Assembly (NCBI RefSeq): GCF_001663775.1
Contig: NZ_KV467168.1
Coordinates: 2,144,870-2,208,869 of the forward strand
DNA from: Arthrobacter sp. B6
GTDB taxonomy: Bacteria; Actinomycetota; Actinomycetes; Actinomycetales; Micrococcaceae
Reading direction: 5' to 3'
Length of the DNA: 64,000 bases
Shown here: positions 44,518-53,588 of the stretch, one piece after another
Numbering within the stretch: position 1 is the first letter of the stretch
Layout of the letters: each line of letters starts with the position of its first letter
The notes under the pieces: generated by a model
Databases searched by the model: none
What the model was told of the DNA's origin: nothing
The model's input: the letters and a program-made list of their open reading frames with translations, nothing else
Position numbers and translations under genes: made by a program

Positions 44518-45555
44518 TCAGCCGGTGGACCCGCGCACCACGAGGGAGCTCTCCAGCGTCAGCTGGGCCTGCTCGAGCGGACGGCCCTCCATCAGGGCGC
44601 GCAACTGCTCCCCCGCTTTCTGGCCGAGCGGTGTTGCCGGCAGATGCACGCTCGTCAGGCCTGGGTTGCTGGTCGCGGAGTACGGGAGGTCATCAAAACC
44701 GGCCACGGCGAGCTGGTCGGGGATCCGTACGCCGGCCACTCGGGCCTCCTGCAGCACGCCGTAGGCGTGGGTGTCCGTGCCGCAGACGACGGCGGTAACC
44801 CCGGCCCGCTGCCAGTTCGGCCACGCCTGGGTAAAGGCGGCAGCAGCAGCGCCCACGTCGATCGTGGCGCTGATGATGCAGTCCGAAGGTACGGAGATCC
44901 CGCGTGTTGCGGCTTCGTCCAGGAACGCGTTGCGCCGCACATCGAACGTGGCAGTGCCTGTCACACTGTCCACGTAGGCCACCGTCCGGTGTCCGGCGCC
45001 GGCCAGGTGAGCTGCCAGTTGGCGCGCCCCGAAGGCCACGTCGAGGTTCACTGAGGGAGCGTACGATTCCAGCCCCGGGGCGTCGAGCAGCACCAGCGGC
45101 CCGGCAGCCGAGAGGTCCTCGAGGAAGTCCGGGTTCGGGGCGTCCACAAGCAGGCCTGCCGGGCGCAGGGCCAGCAGCTTGCGGACATCGTGGGCCTGCG
45201 GGAACTCACCGGCGTCCGTCACGGACAGCAGGAGCTGGTAATCAGATCCCAGTGATTCCCTGACGCCGGCGATCACCTTGGCGAAAAATGGGTTGGAGAT
45301 GTCCGGCGCCACCAGGATCACGATGGAGCTCACTCCCCTGGCCAGCGAGCTGCCCACGCTGTCCACCACGTAGCCGAGTTCGGCGATGGCGTCCCGTACC
45401 CGGGCGATGTTGTCCTCGGATACCCGTCCTTGGGTTTTGCCGTTGGCCACCAGGGAAACCGTCGCCGTGGAGCCCCCGGCCCGGGCCGCAACCATGGCCG
45501 CCGTGACCCGCGGTCCCCGGCCTGGCTGCTGCTGGGTGTGCTCCGCGGTTTCCAT
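44518..45555 (-). CDS. LacI-family regulator of the nucleoside operon
   Basis: A 345-residue LacI/GalR regulator with a helix-turn-helix at about 18-40 (TAAMVAARAGGSTATVSLV) and a sugar-sensor domain (IVILVAPDISNPFFAKVIAG, later VAGFDDLPYSATSNPGL). The ATG at 45555 lies six bases behind TACCAT on the minus strand, again a leaderless layout. It is divergent from nucleoside hydrolase, MFS transporter and ribokinase, and two AAGCGCTT palindromes lie between, so it most likely represses that operon until ribose or a nucleoside is present. Confidence 0.92.
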   Translation of the reverse strand: METAEHTQQQPGRGPRVTAAMVAARAGGSTATVSLVANGKTQGRVSEDNIARVRDAIAELGYVVDSVGSSLARGVSSIVILVAPDISNPFFAKVIAGVRESLGSDYQLLLSVTDAGEFPQAHDVRKLLALRPAGLLVDAPNPDFLEDLSAAGPLVLLDAPGLESYAPSVNLDVAFGARQLAAHLAGAGHRTVAYVDSVTGTATFDVRRNAFLDEAATRGISVPSDCIISATIDVGAAAAAFTQAWPNWQRAGVTAVVCGTDTHAYGVLQEARVAGVRIPDQLAVAGFDDLPYSATSNPGLTSVHLPATPLGQKAGEQLRALMEGRPLEQAQLTLESSLVVRGSTG

Positions 45556-45561
45556 ACCTCG

Positions 45562-45567
45562 ATGGTA
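45562..45567 (-). promoter_or_regulatory. -10 box of the nucleoside-operon LacI gene (leaderless)
   Basis: On the minus strand TACCAT is followed by six bases and the ATG at 45555. Confidence 0.4.
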
Positions 45568-45612
45568 GTCGGCGCGGACCCGCCAATCTCCGCCGCCTGT
45601 CACCCCTAGGCA

Positions 45613-45647
45613 TCAAGCGCTTAACGGATTTTGCGTTAAGCGCTTGA
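45613..45647. promoter_or_regulatory. Double LacI operator of the nucleoside operon
   Basis: TCAAGCGCTTAACG (45613-45626) is repeated in inverted form at 45634-45647 with a seven-base spacer. Each arm itself contains the palindrome AAGCGCTT, so two LacI-type sites lie 23 bases apart (centre to centre), and together they form a large inverted repeat. The right site covers the -35 box of the downstream promoter. Confidence 0.75.
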
Positions 45648-45673
45648 CGTGGATGCGTGAAGGATGCCATGAT
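45644..45673 (+). promoter_or_regulatory. Promoter of the nucleoside operon
   Basis: TTGACG (45644-45649), an 18-base spacer and CATGAT (45668-45673) form a sigma-70-type promoter. Its -35 box overlaps the right operator, which explains repression by the divergent LacI protein. Confidence 0.6.
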
Positions 45674-45755
45674 CTCCCTTGATTGCTTGACTACCCTGCT
45701 GGCGCCCTGCACAGCAGGCTCCCTCCGGGGAGACCCCAATGACGTGGAGACAGAC

Positions 45756-46766
45756 GTGGACCCCAACCCCGTAAACCGCAAGAAGATCATCCTGGACTGC
45801 GACCCTGGGCATGACGACGCCGTGGCGCTGCTGCTCGCGCACGGCAACCCTGACATCGAACTGCTGGCCGTCACCACCGTGGTGGGCAACCAGACGCTCG
45901 AAAAGGTCACCCGCAACGCCCTGTCCGTGGGCACCATCGCAGGCATTACCGGTGTCCCCTTCGCCGCAGGCTGCGACCGGCCGCTGGTGCGCACCATCGA
46001 AACCGCGCCGGACATCCACGGCGACAGCGGCATGGACGGCCCCGCCCAGCCCGAGTCCGGCATTGAACTGGACCCCCGGCACGCCGTCGACCTCATCATT
46101 AACACGGTCATGGCGCACGAACCCGGCACCGTGACGCTGGTGCCCACCGCCGGACTCACCAACATCGCCATGGCGGCGCGCAAGGAACCGCGCATTGTGG
46201 AACGCGTCAAGGAAGTGGTCCTGATGGGCGGCGGCTACCACGTGGGCAACTGGAGCGCCGTGGCTGAATTCAACATCATCATCGACCCCGAAGCCGCCCA
46301 CATAGTGTTCAACGAGAAGTGGCCCGTGGTGATGGTGGGCCTGGACCTCACCCACCAGGCACTGGCCACCCCGGACGTGGTGGCGAAGATCGACGCCGTG
46401 GGCACCAAGCCCGCGAAGTTCGTCACGGAGCTGATGGACTTCTTCGCCCACACCTACAAGGACGCCCAGGGATTCGACTACCCGCCCGTGCATGATCCGT
46501 GCGCCGTGGCGTACGTGATCGACCCCAGCATCGTCAGCACCCGCAAAGTGCCCGTGAACATCGAGTTGCACGGCACCCTGACGCTGGGCATGACCGTGGC
46601 GGACTTCCGCGCCCCGGCGCCGGCGGACTGCCACACCAGCGTTGCCGTTGACCTGGACCACGAAAGGTTCTGGGATCTCGTCACCGATGCGCTGGTCCGG
46701 ATTGGAGAACCGTCCGACGGCGGCCGCCGCGAAGGCGCGGTACTCACCGCCGGAGGGATGAAGTAA
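45756..46766 (+). CDS. Ribonucleoside hydrolase
   Basis: A 336-residue inosine/uridine-preferring-type nucleoside hydrolase that splits ribonucleosides into base and ribose. ILDCDPGHDDAVALLLA carries the calcium-binding aspartates, VPTAGLTNIAMA and EFNIIIDPEAA the active-site loops and VHDPCAVAYVIDP the late catalytic aspartate and histidine region. The GTG at 45756 (VDPNPVNRKK) has GGAG seven bases upstream; a GTG at 45744 is an alternative. The stop is followed directly by the MFS start. Ribose released would be phosphorylated by the ribokinase two genes on. Confidence 0.92.
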   Translation: MDPNPVNRKKIILDCDPGHDDAVALLLAHGNPDIELLAVTTVVGNQTLEKVTRNALSVGTIAGITGVPFAAGCDRPLVRTIETAPDIHGDSGMDGPAQPESGIELDPRHAVDLIINTVMAHEPGTVTLVPTAGLTNIAMAARKEPRIVERVKEVVLMGGGYHVGNWSAVAEFNIIIDPEAAHIVFNEKWPVVMVGLDLTHQALATPDVVAKIDAVGTKPAKFVTELMDFFAHTYKDAQGFDYPPVHDPCAVAYVIDPSIVSTRKVPVNIELHGTLTLGMTVADFRAPAPADCHTSVAVDLDHERFWDLVTDALVRIGEPSDGGRREGAVLTAGGMK

Positions 46767-48194
46767 ATGACTGCCACGGTCACTGACACCAGGACCTCCC
46801 GGGGCAACGTCACCGCCCTGATGGTCGCCCTGCTGGCCGCCTGCGTCGCGTTCCAGCTCAACGCCTCCATGCTCAGCCCCGCCCTCGTCACCATGGGCAA
46901 CGAACTCAAGACGGACCAGGCTGTCATCGGGCTGTCCCAGACGTGGTTCTTCACCGCCGCTGCCCTGTTCTCGCTCTTCCTGCCGCGCCTGAGCGACATC
47001 ATCGGCCGGCGGAAGATCCTGATCGGCATGATGCTCCTGATGGCCGTCGGTTCCGTCATCGCGGCCCTCGCCCCTGACGTCACCTGGCTCTTTGTGGGCC
47101 GCATCATCCAGGGCGTCAGCGGCCCCACCGTGCCGCTGTGCCTCATCATGCTGCGTTCCGCCGTCGCCAACCCGCGCAAGTACGGCACGCTCATGGGACT
47201 CATCACCGCAGTCAACGGCGGCGTGGCCGGCGTTGACTCCTTCGTGGGCGGCTATTTCGCCGAGCACTTCGGCTTCCGCAGCATCTTCTGGCTCATGGTG
47301 GTCCTGGCCCTGGTGGCCACCGCCCTGATTGCCCTCCTGGCCGGTGAGAGCAAGCCCGCTGCCGGAACCACCATGGACTGGCTGGGCGTGTTCTTCATCG
47401 TGGTGGCCGTCGGCGCCCTGCTCACGGCCCTGAACGAAGGCTCCAAGCTGGTGGGCGCGTTCTCGGCCGGCACCCTGGCGCTGGCCATCGGGCTGGTGGC
47501 CGTTGCCTCCGTCGCGTTTTACCTGTTCTGGCGCACCGAGAAGCGGGCCAGCCAGCCCATGGTGGAGACCGTGCACCTGCGCCAGCGCTCCACGTGGGCG
47601 CCGCTGCTCACCACCACCCTGACCATGACGGGCATCTTCGCCGTCATCAATGGCATCGTCCCGGCCTACGTGCAGGCAGCAGCTCCCGGCTTCGGCGTCG
47701 GCCCCACCGAGATGTCCCTGATCATCCTCACCCCGTACGCCCTGCTGGGCTGGGTGGTGGGACCCCTGAGCGGCAAGCTGGCCCCCGTGCTCGGCTACAC
47801 CAAGGTGCTGCGCATCGGCATGCTGGGCAGCATCGCCGCTTTGGCCATCATCGCGTTCTTCGGGCTCAGCAGCCTGCCGCTGATGATCGCCGGAACAGTC
47901 TTGCTGGGCATCATGTACGCCGGTACGGTCAACATCATGCTCAACGGCCTCGGTGTAGTCCTCTCCCCCGCCGGAAACCCCGGTTTCCTGCCCGGCATGA
48001 ACGCGGGCGCCTTCAACCTCGGCGCGGGCCTCAGCTTCCTGGTGTTGCCCGCTGTGCTGGTGGCGACGTCGGGGCTTGGCGACGCCAAGGCGTCCTACCT
48101 GACCGTTGTGGTCACCGGCCTCGTCATCACCGTGGCGGCCTTCGCCGCCTCGCTCCTGATTCCCAAGCCCGTCGAGGCTGAGGTGACCGAATGA
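46767..48194 (+). CDS. MFS transporter (probable nucleoside importer)
   Basis: A 475-residue major facilitator with 12-14 membrane segments. ALMVALLAACVAFQLNASML is the first, and LSDIIGRRKILIG is the conserved loop between segments 2 and 3. The ATG begins at the base after the nucleoside hydrolase stop, and the end overlaps ribokinase by four bases (ATGA). The overall build resembles the drug-transporter branch, but position between nucleoside hydrolase and ribokinase argues for nucleoside or ribose uptake. The substrate is inference from context only. Confidence 0.88.
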   Translation: MTATVTDTRTSRGNVTALMVALLAACVAFQLNASMLSPALVTMGNELKTDQAVIGLSQTWFFTAAALFSLFLPRLSDIIGRRKILIGMMLLMAVGSVIAALAPDVTWLFVGRIIQGVSGPTVPLCLIMLRSAVANPRKYGTLMGLITAVNGGVAGVDSFVGGYFAEHFGFRSIFWLMVVLALVATALIALLAGESKPAAGTTMDWLGVFFIVVAVGALLTALNEGSKLVGAFSAGTLALAIGLVAVASVAFYLFWRTEKRASQPMVETVHLRQRSTWAPLLTTTLTMTGIFAVINGIVPAYVQAAAPGFGVGPTEMSLIILTPYALLGWVVGPLSGKLAPVLGYTKVLRIGMLGSIAALAIIAFFGLSSLPLMIAGTVLLGIMYAGTVNIMLNGLGVVLSPAGNPGFLPGMNAGAFNLGAGLSFLVLPAVLVATSGLGDAKASYLTVVVTGLVITVAAFAASLLIPKPVEAEVTE

Positions 48195-49204
48195 GCACCG
48201 GAACGGCAGGCACCGCCGTCGAAAAGACCGGCCGGATCGTCGTCGTCGGATCCCTGAACGCGGACCTGACCATCTACTGCGAGCGCCTCCCGCTGCCGGG
48301 CGAGACCGTCCACGGCTCCGGCTTCACCGTCAATCCCGGCGGCAAGAGCGCCAACCAGGCCGTCGCTGCCAGCCTGCTGGGCGGCTCGGTGAGCCTCGTC
48401 GGCGCCGTCGGGGACGACGCCAACGGCGAGATGCTGCTGGCCTCCACAGCCGGCGCCGGGGTGGACATCTCGCAGGTCCGCACGTCCGGGTCCGCGGCCA
48501 CTGGCGTGGCCGTCATCGCCGTCGACCAGCACGGCGAAAACAACATCATCATCTCCGCGGGGGCCAATGGAACACTGTCCCCCGCCGATGTCGGCGCGTC
48601 AGCTGACGCGTTCGACGACGCGGCCGTGGTCTGCCTCTGCCTCGAAGTCAGCCCCGAAACGGTGGAGGCTGCGGCACGCCGCGGGCACGACGCCGGCGCC
48701 ACAGTCCTGCTGAATCTCTCGCCGTACGCCGGGATCAGCCGGCAGCTGGCGGAGCTGGCCGACGTCCTTCTGGTCAACTCCCACGAGGCGTCGCTGTTCC
48801 TTGGTTCAGGCGAGAACGGTTCAGGGGATGAGCCCGGCGCTGGGATGCCTGACGCCGCGGCGGACGACGCCGACTGGGACCGGATCCGGGTCCGCTTCGC
48901 CGAGCGCGGGCTGCAGCGGGTCCTGGTTACCTTGGGCCCGCAGGGTTCCGTAGTCCTGGACTCACAGGCCGCCGGCCGGAAGGTCACCAGGATTGCGCCC
49001 ACAACTGTCAAGGCCGTGGACACCACCGGCGCAGGTGATGCGTTCACCGGCGCCGTGGCGGCCCGCCTGGCCGCGGGAGACCCCCTGGATGCGGCGGCCG
49101 CGTTCGCCTCGGTTGCGGCGGCGCTGGCGGCAACGCGTAAAGGGACCCAGGCCGCCTACCCCGGCACGGCCGACGTCGAACGGCTGCTCGCTTCCCGGGC
49201 CTAG
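48191..49204 (+). CDS. rbsK: Ribokinase (PfkB family)
   Basis: A 337-residue PfkB-family sugar kinase, most like ribokinase, converting ribose to ribose 5-phosphate. Signature 1 is VNPGGKSANQAVAAS near residues 42-56 and signature 2 is DTTGAGDAFTGAVAA near 278-292, holding the catalytic aspartate. An insertion rich in Gly, Glu and Asp (about 205-230) is longer than in most ribokinases. It is the last gene of the nucleoside operon, closing the path nucleoside to ribose 5-phosphate. Confidence 0.92.
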   Translation: MSTGTAGTAVEKTGRIVVVGSLNADLTIYCERLPLPGETVHGSGFTVNPGGKSANQAVAASLLGGSVSLVGAVGDDANGEMLLASTAGAGVDISQVRTSGSAATGVAVIAVDQHGENNIIISAGANGTLSPADVGASADAFDDAAVVCLCLEVSPETVEAAARRGHDAGATVLLNLSPYAGISRQLAELADVLLVNSHEASLFLGSGENGSGDEPGAGMPDAAADDADWDRIRVRFAERGLQRVLVTLGPQGSVVLDSQAAGRKVTRIAPTTVKAVDTTGAGDAFTGAVAARLAAGDPLDAAAAFASVAAALAATRKGTQAAYPGTADVERLLASRA

Positions 49205-49213
49205 CTCCGGGCT

Positions 49214-50026
49214 TCAGGCGTTCCAGGGCTTCAGGACGGCGAAATACCCGGGGATGCGGCTGGCTGAACTTTCCCCGGTCATGGGGTTCGTTTCGATAGT
49301 GGCCGGGCCGTCCTCCAGCAGTTCCCAGGTTTCCGGCGGGAACGCCTTGCTGCGCTCGGCAGGGCCGAAGTGGCCGGGCATCGGCAGCTCGCGGATGGCC
49401 CGTTCCAGCGGGGCCGGGATGGCCGCCGTGGTGGCGCCCAGGTGGGTCACATAGTCCACCGGGTTGCCCTGGAAGTTGGTTTCGGCCAGGAACACTGCGC
49501 CGCGCGTGCCCAACAGCTGCCTTAGGTTGCCCACGAGGGCCGCCTGGTCGGCCGGTTCCAGCACATGCAGGACTCCCCGGATGAAGACGTTGGCGTCGGT
49601 GCTGCCGGCCAGCCCGGCACCGGCACCGGGCTGGGTCATGTCGCACGCCAGGAAGGTGACATTGTCTGTCCCGGCTGATTCTTTGCGGGCCCGCTCCACG
49701 GCGTGCGCGGACACGTCCACGCCTATGGCCCGCGGAAAAAACGGCGCCAGGGCGCGCGTGAAGCTGCCATGCCCGCACCCTACGTCCACCACCGGCAGCG
49801 CCGGATCCAGATGGCGCTTCAGCAGATCGGCGTAGCCAAGCAGCTCGTGATCGCTTCCGGAGTCCCACAGCACTTCACTCTGCGCACCGGTTTGGGCTAT
49901 TCCTGCCCAGTACAGGTCCCAGGCCACTGTCCTGTCCTTCGGCGCAGAGCGGGACAGCCGGATGAGCTTGGGGATCATCAGGTACTTCCGCAAGGCGGAG
50001 CGCAGGGTTTTCGGTGGGGACGACAC
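49214..50026 (-). CDS. Class I SAM-dependent methyltransferase
   Basis: A 270-residue methyltransferase. Motif I, PVVDVGCGHGSFTRALAP, starts near residue 77; the acidic loop after strand 2 reads IGVDVSAHAVERA and the post-II region FLACDMTQPG. An N-terminal basic segment (about 1-35) precedes the fold. The substrate is unknown. It is convergent with ribokinase, nine bases away, and divergent from the sensor kinase at 50215. Confidence 0.85.
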   Translation of the reverse strand: MSSPPKTLRSALRKYLMIPKLIRLSRSAPKDRTVAWDLYWAGIAQTGAQSEVLWDSGSDHELLGYADLLKRHLDPALPVVDVGCGHGSFTRALAPFFPRAIGVDVSAHAVERARKESAGTDNVTFLACDMTQPGAGAGLAGSTDANVFIRGVLHVLEPADQAALVGNLRQLLGTRGAVFLAETNFQGNPVDYVTHLGATTAAIPAPLERAIRELPMPGHFGPAERSKAFPPETWELLEDGPATIETNPMTGESSASRIPGYFAVLKPWNA

Positions 50027-50160
50027 GATCCAAATATATGTCCCCCGGGCAACAAATCCTCAGTTGACGTCGGTTACTGCCGGGTAACTGTCGTCCGCCA
50101 GGCCGTGGGCTGATCACGGGCACCTACAACCTGCGGTTTATCGATGCACGCATTGATGAA

Positions 50161-50189
50161 GGAACAGCGGCGCCGCGTCCCCCTAGAAT
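50161..50189 (+). promoter_or_regulatory. Candidate promoter of the signalling cluster
   Basis: GGAACA (50161-50166), a 17-base spacer and TAGAAT (50184-50189) lie 26 bases before the sensor kinase start, in the 188-base gap to the divergent methyltransferase gene. Confidence 0.4.
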
Positions 50190-50214
50190 GTACTCAATCA
50201 GGAGCGGAGGGAGC

Positions 50215-51858
50215 ATGGTGGCAGCGGACATACCCCTTGTCGCAGCTATGCAACGCACAGCTGTGGTGGCCGACCCCGACGCCGCGAGGCTGGAATCCAG
50301 CGCCGCGGCTCTCCGCGCGGCCGGTTACGCGGTCCGTACGGCACAGGATGCCGAGACCCTTTTCTCAGTGCTCGACGGCGGCAGGCCATCTGTCCTGGTA
50401 GTCGACAGTTCCCTCTCGCCGCGGGAGAGCCGCGTGCCAGTGCTGGTGCTGGTGGACCTGAACGACGGCGACGTGATCGAAGCCATCGAGGGAACAGGCG
50501 TCCGCGACTGCATCGCCAAACCGCCGGAGCCGAAGGAACTGGTGCACCGGGCCACGGCGCTCATCAGCCTCGTGGAGCGGCGCACCCGGTCACGGCAGGA
50601 GGCCGAGGCTCTGCGCGAACAGCTCCGGCTTGTTTCGGCCGCCGTGCGCGGAACCAATGACCCACAGGAGATCGCCGACTACGTCGTGACCGGGTTTGGC
50701 GAAACATTCGGCGCCGACCACGTGTGGCTGACCACGTTCGAGGATGAGCGCGTACCTCCGATCACCGCCCAGTGGTGCCGGCCAGGGCTGGATCCGCTGG
50801 CGGCGGGTCCGCTGGAGGACGAAGCCGCGGCGCGCTCCACGGCGGACCAGCTGTGGGCCAGGGCTGAAGTCCTGACGACCGACGGCTCAGACGGCTCCGT
50901 CAGGCTGCCCAAGTCACTGGAGGACCTGCACGCGAAGGCATCAGTGGTAGTGCCCATGGGGGAAGGAAACTCGTCCCTCGGCATTTTGTGGATCGCCCTG
51001 CTGGACAGCCCCCGGGTTTGGTCGCGTGCCGAACTGGGGCTCATCCAGCACGTGGCCGGAAACGCCGCCCACGGACTGATCCAGAGCCACCTGATCACCA
51101 GCCAGCTCCAGGTGGTCAAGCAGTTGCAGGAGCTGGACAAGGCCAAGACCGACTTCCTGGCCACCGTCAACCATGAGCTGCGGACACCGCTGACGTCGAT
51201 CATGGCCTACCTCGACATGATCCAGGAAAGTACCGCCAATCCCGTGTCGCCCGAGGTCCACCAGATGCTGGACATCGTGGTTCGAAACACCGAACGGCTC
51301 CGGATGCTCATCGAGGACATGCTGAGCGTTTCCCGCAGCGGCGGCGGCGATGGCCAGCTCCACCTCACGCCGGTCAGGTTGGGCAGCACGCTGGAAATTG
51401 TTGCCGGCGCCCTCCGTCCGTTGGCCACCCTGCAGAATGTCACCATAGCGCTGGAACCCGCGCAGGAGGATCCTGAACTTATGGGGGATGAGGTCCAGCT
51501 GCAGCAGGTTTTCACCAACCTGGTTTCGAATGCCATCAAGTTCACGCCGAGCGGGGGAAAGATCCACGTGGGCAGTGGGTCCCACACGGACCCTGATGGT
51601 GCGCGCTGGGCCACCGTCCGCGTGACGGATACCGGGATCGGTATTTCCAGCGAGGAGATCGCCCACATCTTCACCCGCTTCTACCGCGCTTCCAACGCGA
51701 TGGCAGGGGCGGTGCCGGGCACCGGGCTGGGACTGGCCATCACGAAGGACATCGTGGGCAGGCACGGCGGCCGCATAGATGTTGCCTCGGAGCTCGGAGC
51801 AGGCACCACGGTCACCGTGACCCTGCCGCTGGGCAACGGCGAGCCCCGGGCAAGCTGA
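50215..51858 (+). CDS. Receiver-GAF-histidine kinase hybrid
   Basis: A 547-residue soluble sensor kinase. Residues about 14-120 are a receiver-like domain (phosphoacceptor region LVVDSSLSP, Lys in CIAKPPEPKEL), 140-300 a GAF sensor, 310-380 the dimerisation helix with phosphorylation site His320 in VNHELRTPL, and 420-540 the ATPase (NLVSNAIKF, DTGIGIS, GTGLGLAI). There is no membrane segment. The ATG at 50215 has GGAGGGAG upstream; an in-frame ATG at 50188 lies at the -10 box. It precedes two c-di-GMP enzymes and no response regulator, so the next gene may be its functional partner. Confidence 0.9.
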   Translation: MVAADIPLVAAMQRTAVVADPDAARLESSAAALRAAGYAVRTAQDAETLFSVLDGGRPSVLVVDSSLSPRESRVPVLVLVDLNDGDVIEAIEGTGVRDCIAKPPEPKELVHRATALISLVERRTRSRQEAEALREQLRLVSAAVRGTNDPQEIADYVVTGFGETFGADHVWLTTFEDERVPPITAQWCRPGLDPLAAGPLEDEAAARSTADQLWARAEVLTTDGSDGSVRLPKSLEDLHAKASVVVPMGEGNSSLGILWIALLDSPRVWSRAELGLIQHVAGNAAHGLIQSHLITSQLQVVKQLQELDKAKTDFLATVNHELRTPLTSIMAYLDMIQESTANPVSPEVHQMLDIVVRNTERLRMLIEDMLSVSRSGGGDGQLHLTPVRLGSTLEIVAGALRPLATLQNVTIALEPAQEDPELMGDEVQLQQVFTNLVSNAIKFTPSGGKIHVGSGSHTDPDGARWATVRVTDTGIGISSEEIAHIFTRFYRASNAMAGAVPGTGLGLAITKDIVGRHGGRIDVASELGAGTTVTVTLPLGNGEPRAS

Positions 51859-51879
51859 TCGCCGGAAGGAGCAATCCAG

Positions 51880-53415
51880 GTGTTCGCTGACGATGACCCG
51901 AGGGTGTCACAGCTGCTGGAGGGCATCGTCCGGCTGGCCTCCGGCGACCTCAATTCCAGGATTGAAGTGTCCCCAGCGCGGGATGAGCTCGACGCCATCA
52001 TCATGGGCACAAACCTCCTTGCTGAAGACCTGCAGATTATCTACGAGGAACTTGAACAGCGTGTGGAAGTCAGGACGAAGCTCCTCCACGAGGCACACCT
52101 GGAAATGCAAAAAATGGCCATGGAGGACCCTCTCACCGGGCTGGCCAACCGCGCTGCGCTCCTGACCGCGCTGGAGTCTGCGCGGTCCGACGGCGTGGGA
52201 GAGGCCCCCGTCATCCTGCTGCTGGACCTGGACGCCTTCAAGTCAATCAACGACACCCAGGGCCACACCGCCGGGGACCAGGTCCTCATCACAGTGGCGG
52301 AACGCCTCCGGGGTGCCGTCCGGGCCTCAGACGTTGTTGCCCGGCTGGGCGGTGACGAGTTTGCCATCGTGATGCCGGCCACCGGAGCCGACCAGGCCGC
52401 CATCGTCGGACAACGGATCCTGGCAGCTCTGAAGGAACCCATCGAACTGCCCGACCAGAGCATCCGCTGCGGCGCAAGCATTGGGCTGAGTGTCGGGGAT
52501 GCCGGGCAGGGGCCCGAAGAAATGCTGATGCAGGCCGATGTCGCCATGTACGCGTCCAAAGCCGAGGGCCAGAACAGGCTGCACGTCTTCGAGCCAGGGC
52601 TGTTGCTGATACGCCGGCTCCGAACCCAGCTGGTGGATGACCTCAGGTCTGCGCTCAAGGGCGAGGGCCTGGTTCTCAATTACCAGCCCGTAGTGGAACT
52701 GGCCACCGGCCGGGTCGAGGGCGTGGAGGCACTGATCCGCTGGAACCACCCCACCCGCGGCCGGATCATGCCGGATGAGTTCATTCCCCTGGCGGAAGAG
52801 GCCGGGCTGATCTCCGAGCTTGGCCGCTGGGTCCTCACTACCGCCGTGGAGCAGCTGCGCCGCTGGGTCGATGACGACGCGGTCGACAGCACGTTCTCGG
52901 TCCGGGTCAACATCTCGGCCACCGACCTGCAGAGCCTGAGGTTCATCGAGGATGTCCGGGAGGTGCTTAAGGAAACGGGCGTCCGGCCCGAGCAGGTTGT
53001 CCTGGAACTCACCGAGGTGGCCATCGTGAAGGGCAACGAACTGGACCGCTATTCGCTGGCCGGGCTGCGCGGCCTGGGTGTCGGGATCGAGATCGATGAT
53101 TTCGGGACGGGCTATTCGTCCATCAGCTACCTTCGCCGGCTCCCGGTGGACCGGGTCAAGGTTGATCGCTCCCTCATCGTCGGGCTGGGCACCGATCCCA
53201 GCCAGCCCGCCCTGGTGGCCGCAGTTCTTCAGCTTGTGCGGGCGTGCGGACTGGAAGCCGTGTGGGAGGGCGTGGAAACGGCTGAACAGGCTGAGCATCT
53301 CCGCAACCTTGGCTGCCTCAGTGCGCAGGGCTACTTTTTCAGCAAACCCCTGCCGGCAGAAGATATCCCCGGCCTGGTCAAGGCGGCATTTCCGGTCCGC
53401 AATGTTGGCACTTAG
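51880..53415 (+). CDS. Diguanylate cyclase/phosphodiesterase (GGDEF-EAL)
   Basis: A 511-residue c-di-GMP enzyme. Residues about 1-60 look like a HAMP or coiled-coil signalling helix. The cyclase domain (about 75-240) has an intact GGDEF at 157-161 and the product-inhibition site RASD five residues before it. The EAL domain (about 250-505) has EAL at 283-285, IEIDDFGTGYSS, VKVDRSLI and EGVET, so both activities could be functional. The GTG at 51880 has GGAAGGAG upstream, 21 bases behind the sensor kinase, indicating one operon. It has no membrane segment and probably takes its signal from the kinase. Confidence 0.93.
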   Translation: MFADDDPRVSQLLEGIVRLASGDLNSRIEVSPARDELDAIIMGTNLLAEDLQIIYEELEQRVEVRTKLLHEAHLEMQKMAMEDPLTGLANRAALLTALESARSDGVGEAPVILLLDLDAFKSINDTQGHTAGDQVLITVAERLRGAVRASDVVARLGGDEFAIVMPATGADQAAIVGQRILAALKEPIELPDQSIRCGASIGLSVGDAGQGPEEMLMQADVAMYASKAEGQNRLHVFEPGLLLIRRLRTQLVDDLRSALKGEGLVLNYQPVVELATGRVEGVEALIRWNHPTRGRIMPDEFIPLAEEAGLISELGRWVLTTAVEQLRRWVDDDAVDSTFSVRVNISATDLQSLRFIEDVREVLKETGVRPEQVVLELTEVAIVKGNELDRYSLAGLRGLGVGIEIDDFGTGYSSISYLRRLPVDRVKVDRSLIVGLGTDPSQPALVAAVLQLVRACGLEAVWEGVETAEQAEHLRNLGCLSAQGYFFSKPLPAEDIPGLVKAAFPVRNVGT

Positions 53416-53588
53416 TGCGGAAAAGGGCTGTACTTTTGCCGTGCCCGATATACGATCATCATGCGGTGTGGTAATTACACTGCATGCGAGATCGGACTTC
53501 ATCAGAAGTGGCTGATTCCGAAGGTATCTGGAAATTGAACAATTACGGGGCCAACGGGTCATTACTTCGTCAACTGGGGGCGTAGTTA

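Noticed and set aside
45636..47576. A 646-residue leftward reading frame
   Set aside because: It is antisense to the nucleoside hydrolase and MFS genes, which have clear family motifs. Its product is a His/Gly/Asp/Gln-rich sequence without domains, typical of shadow frames in high-GC DNA.
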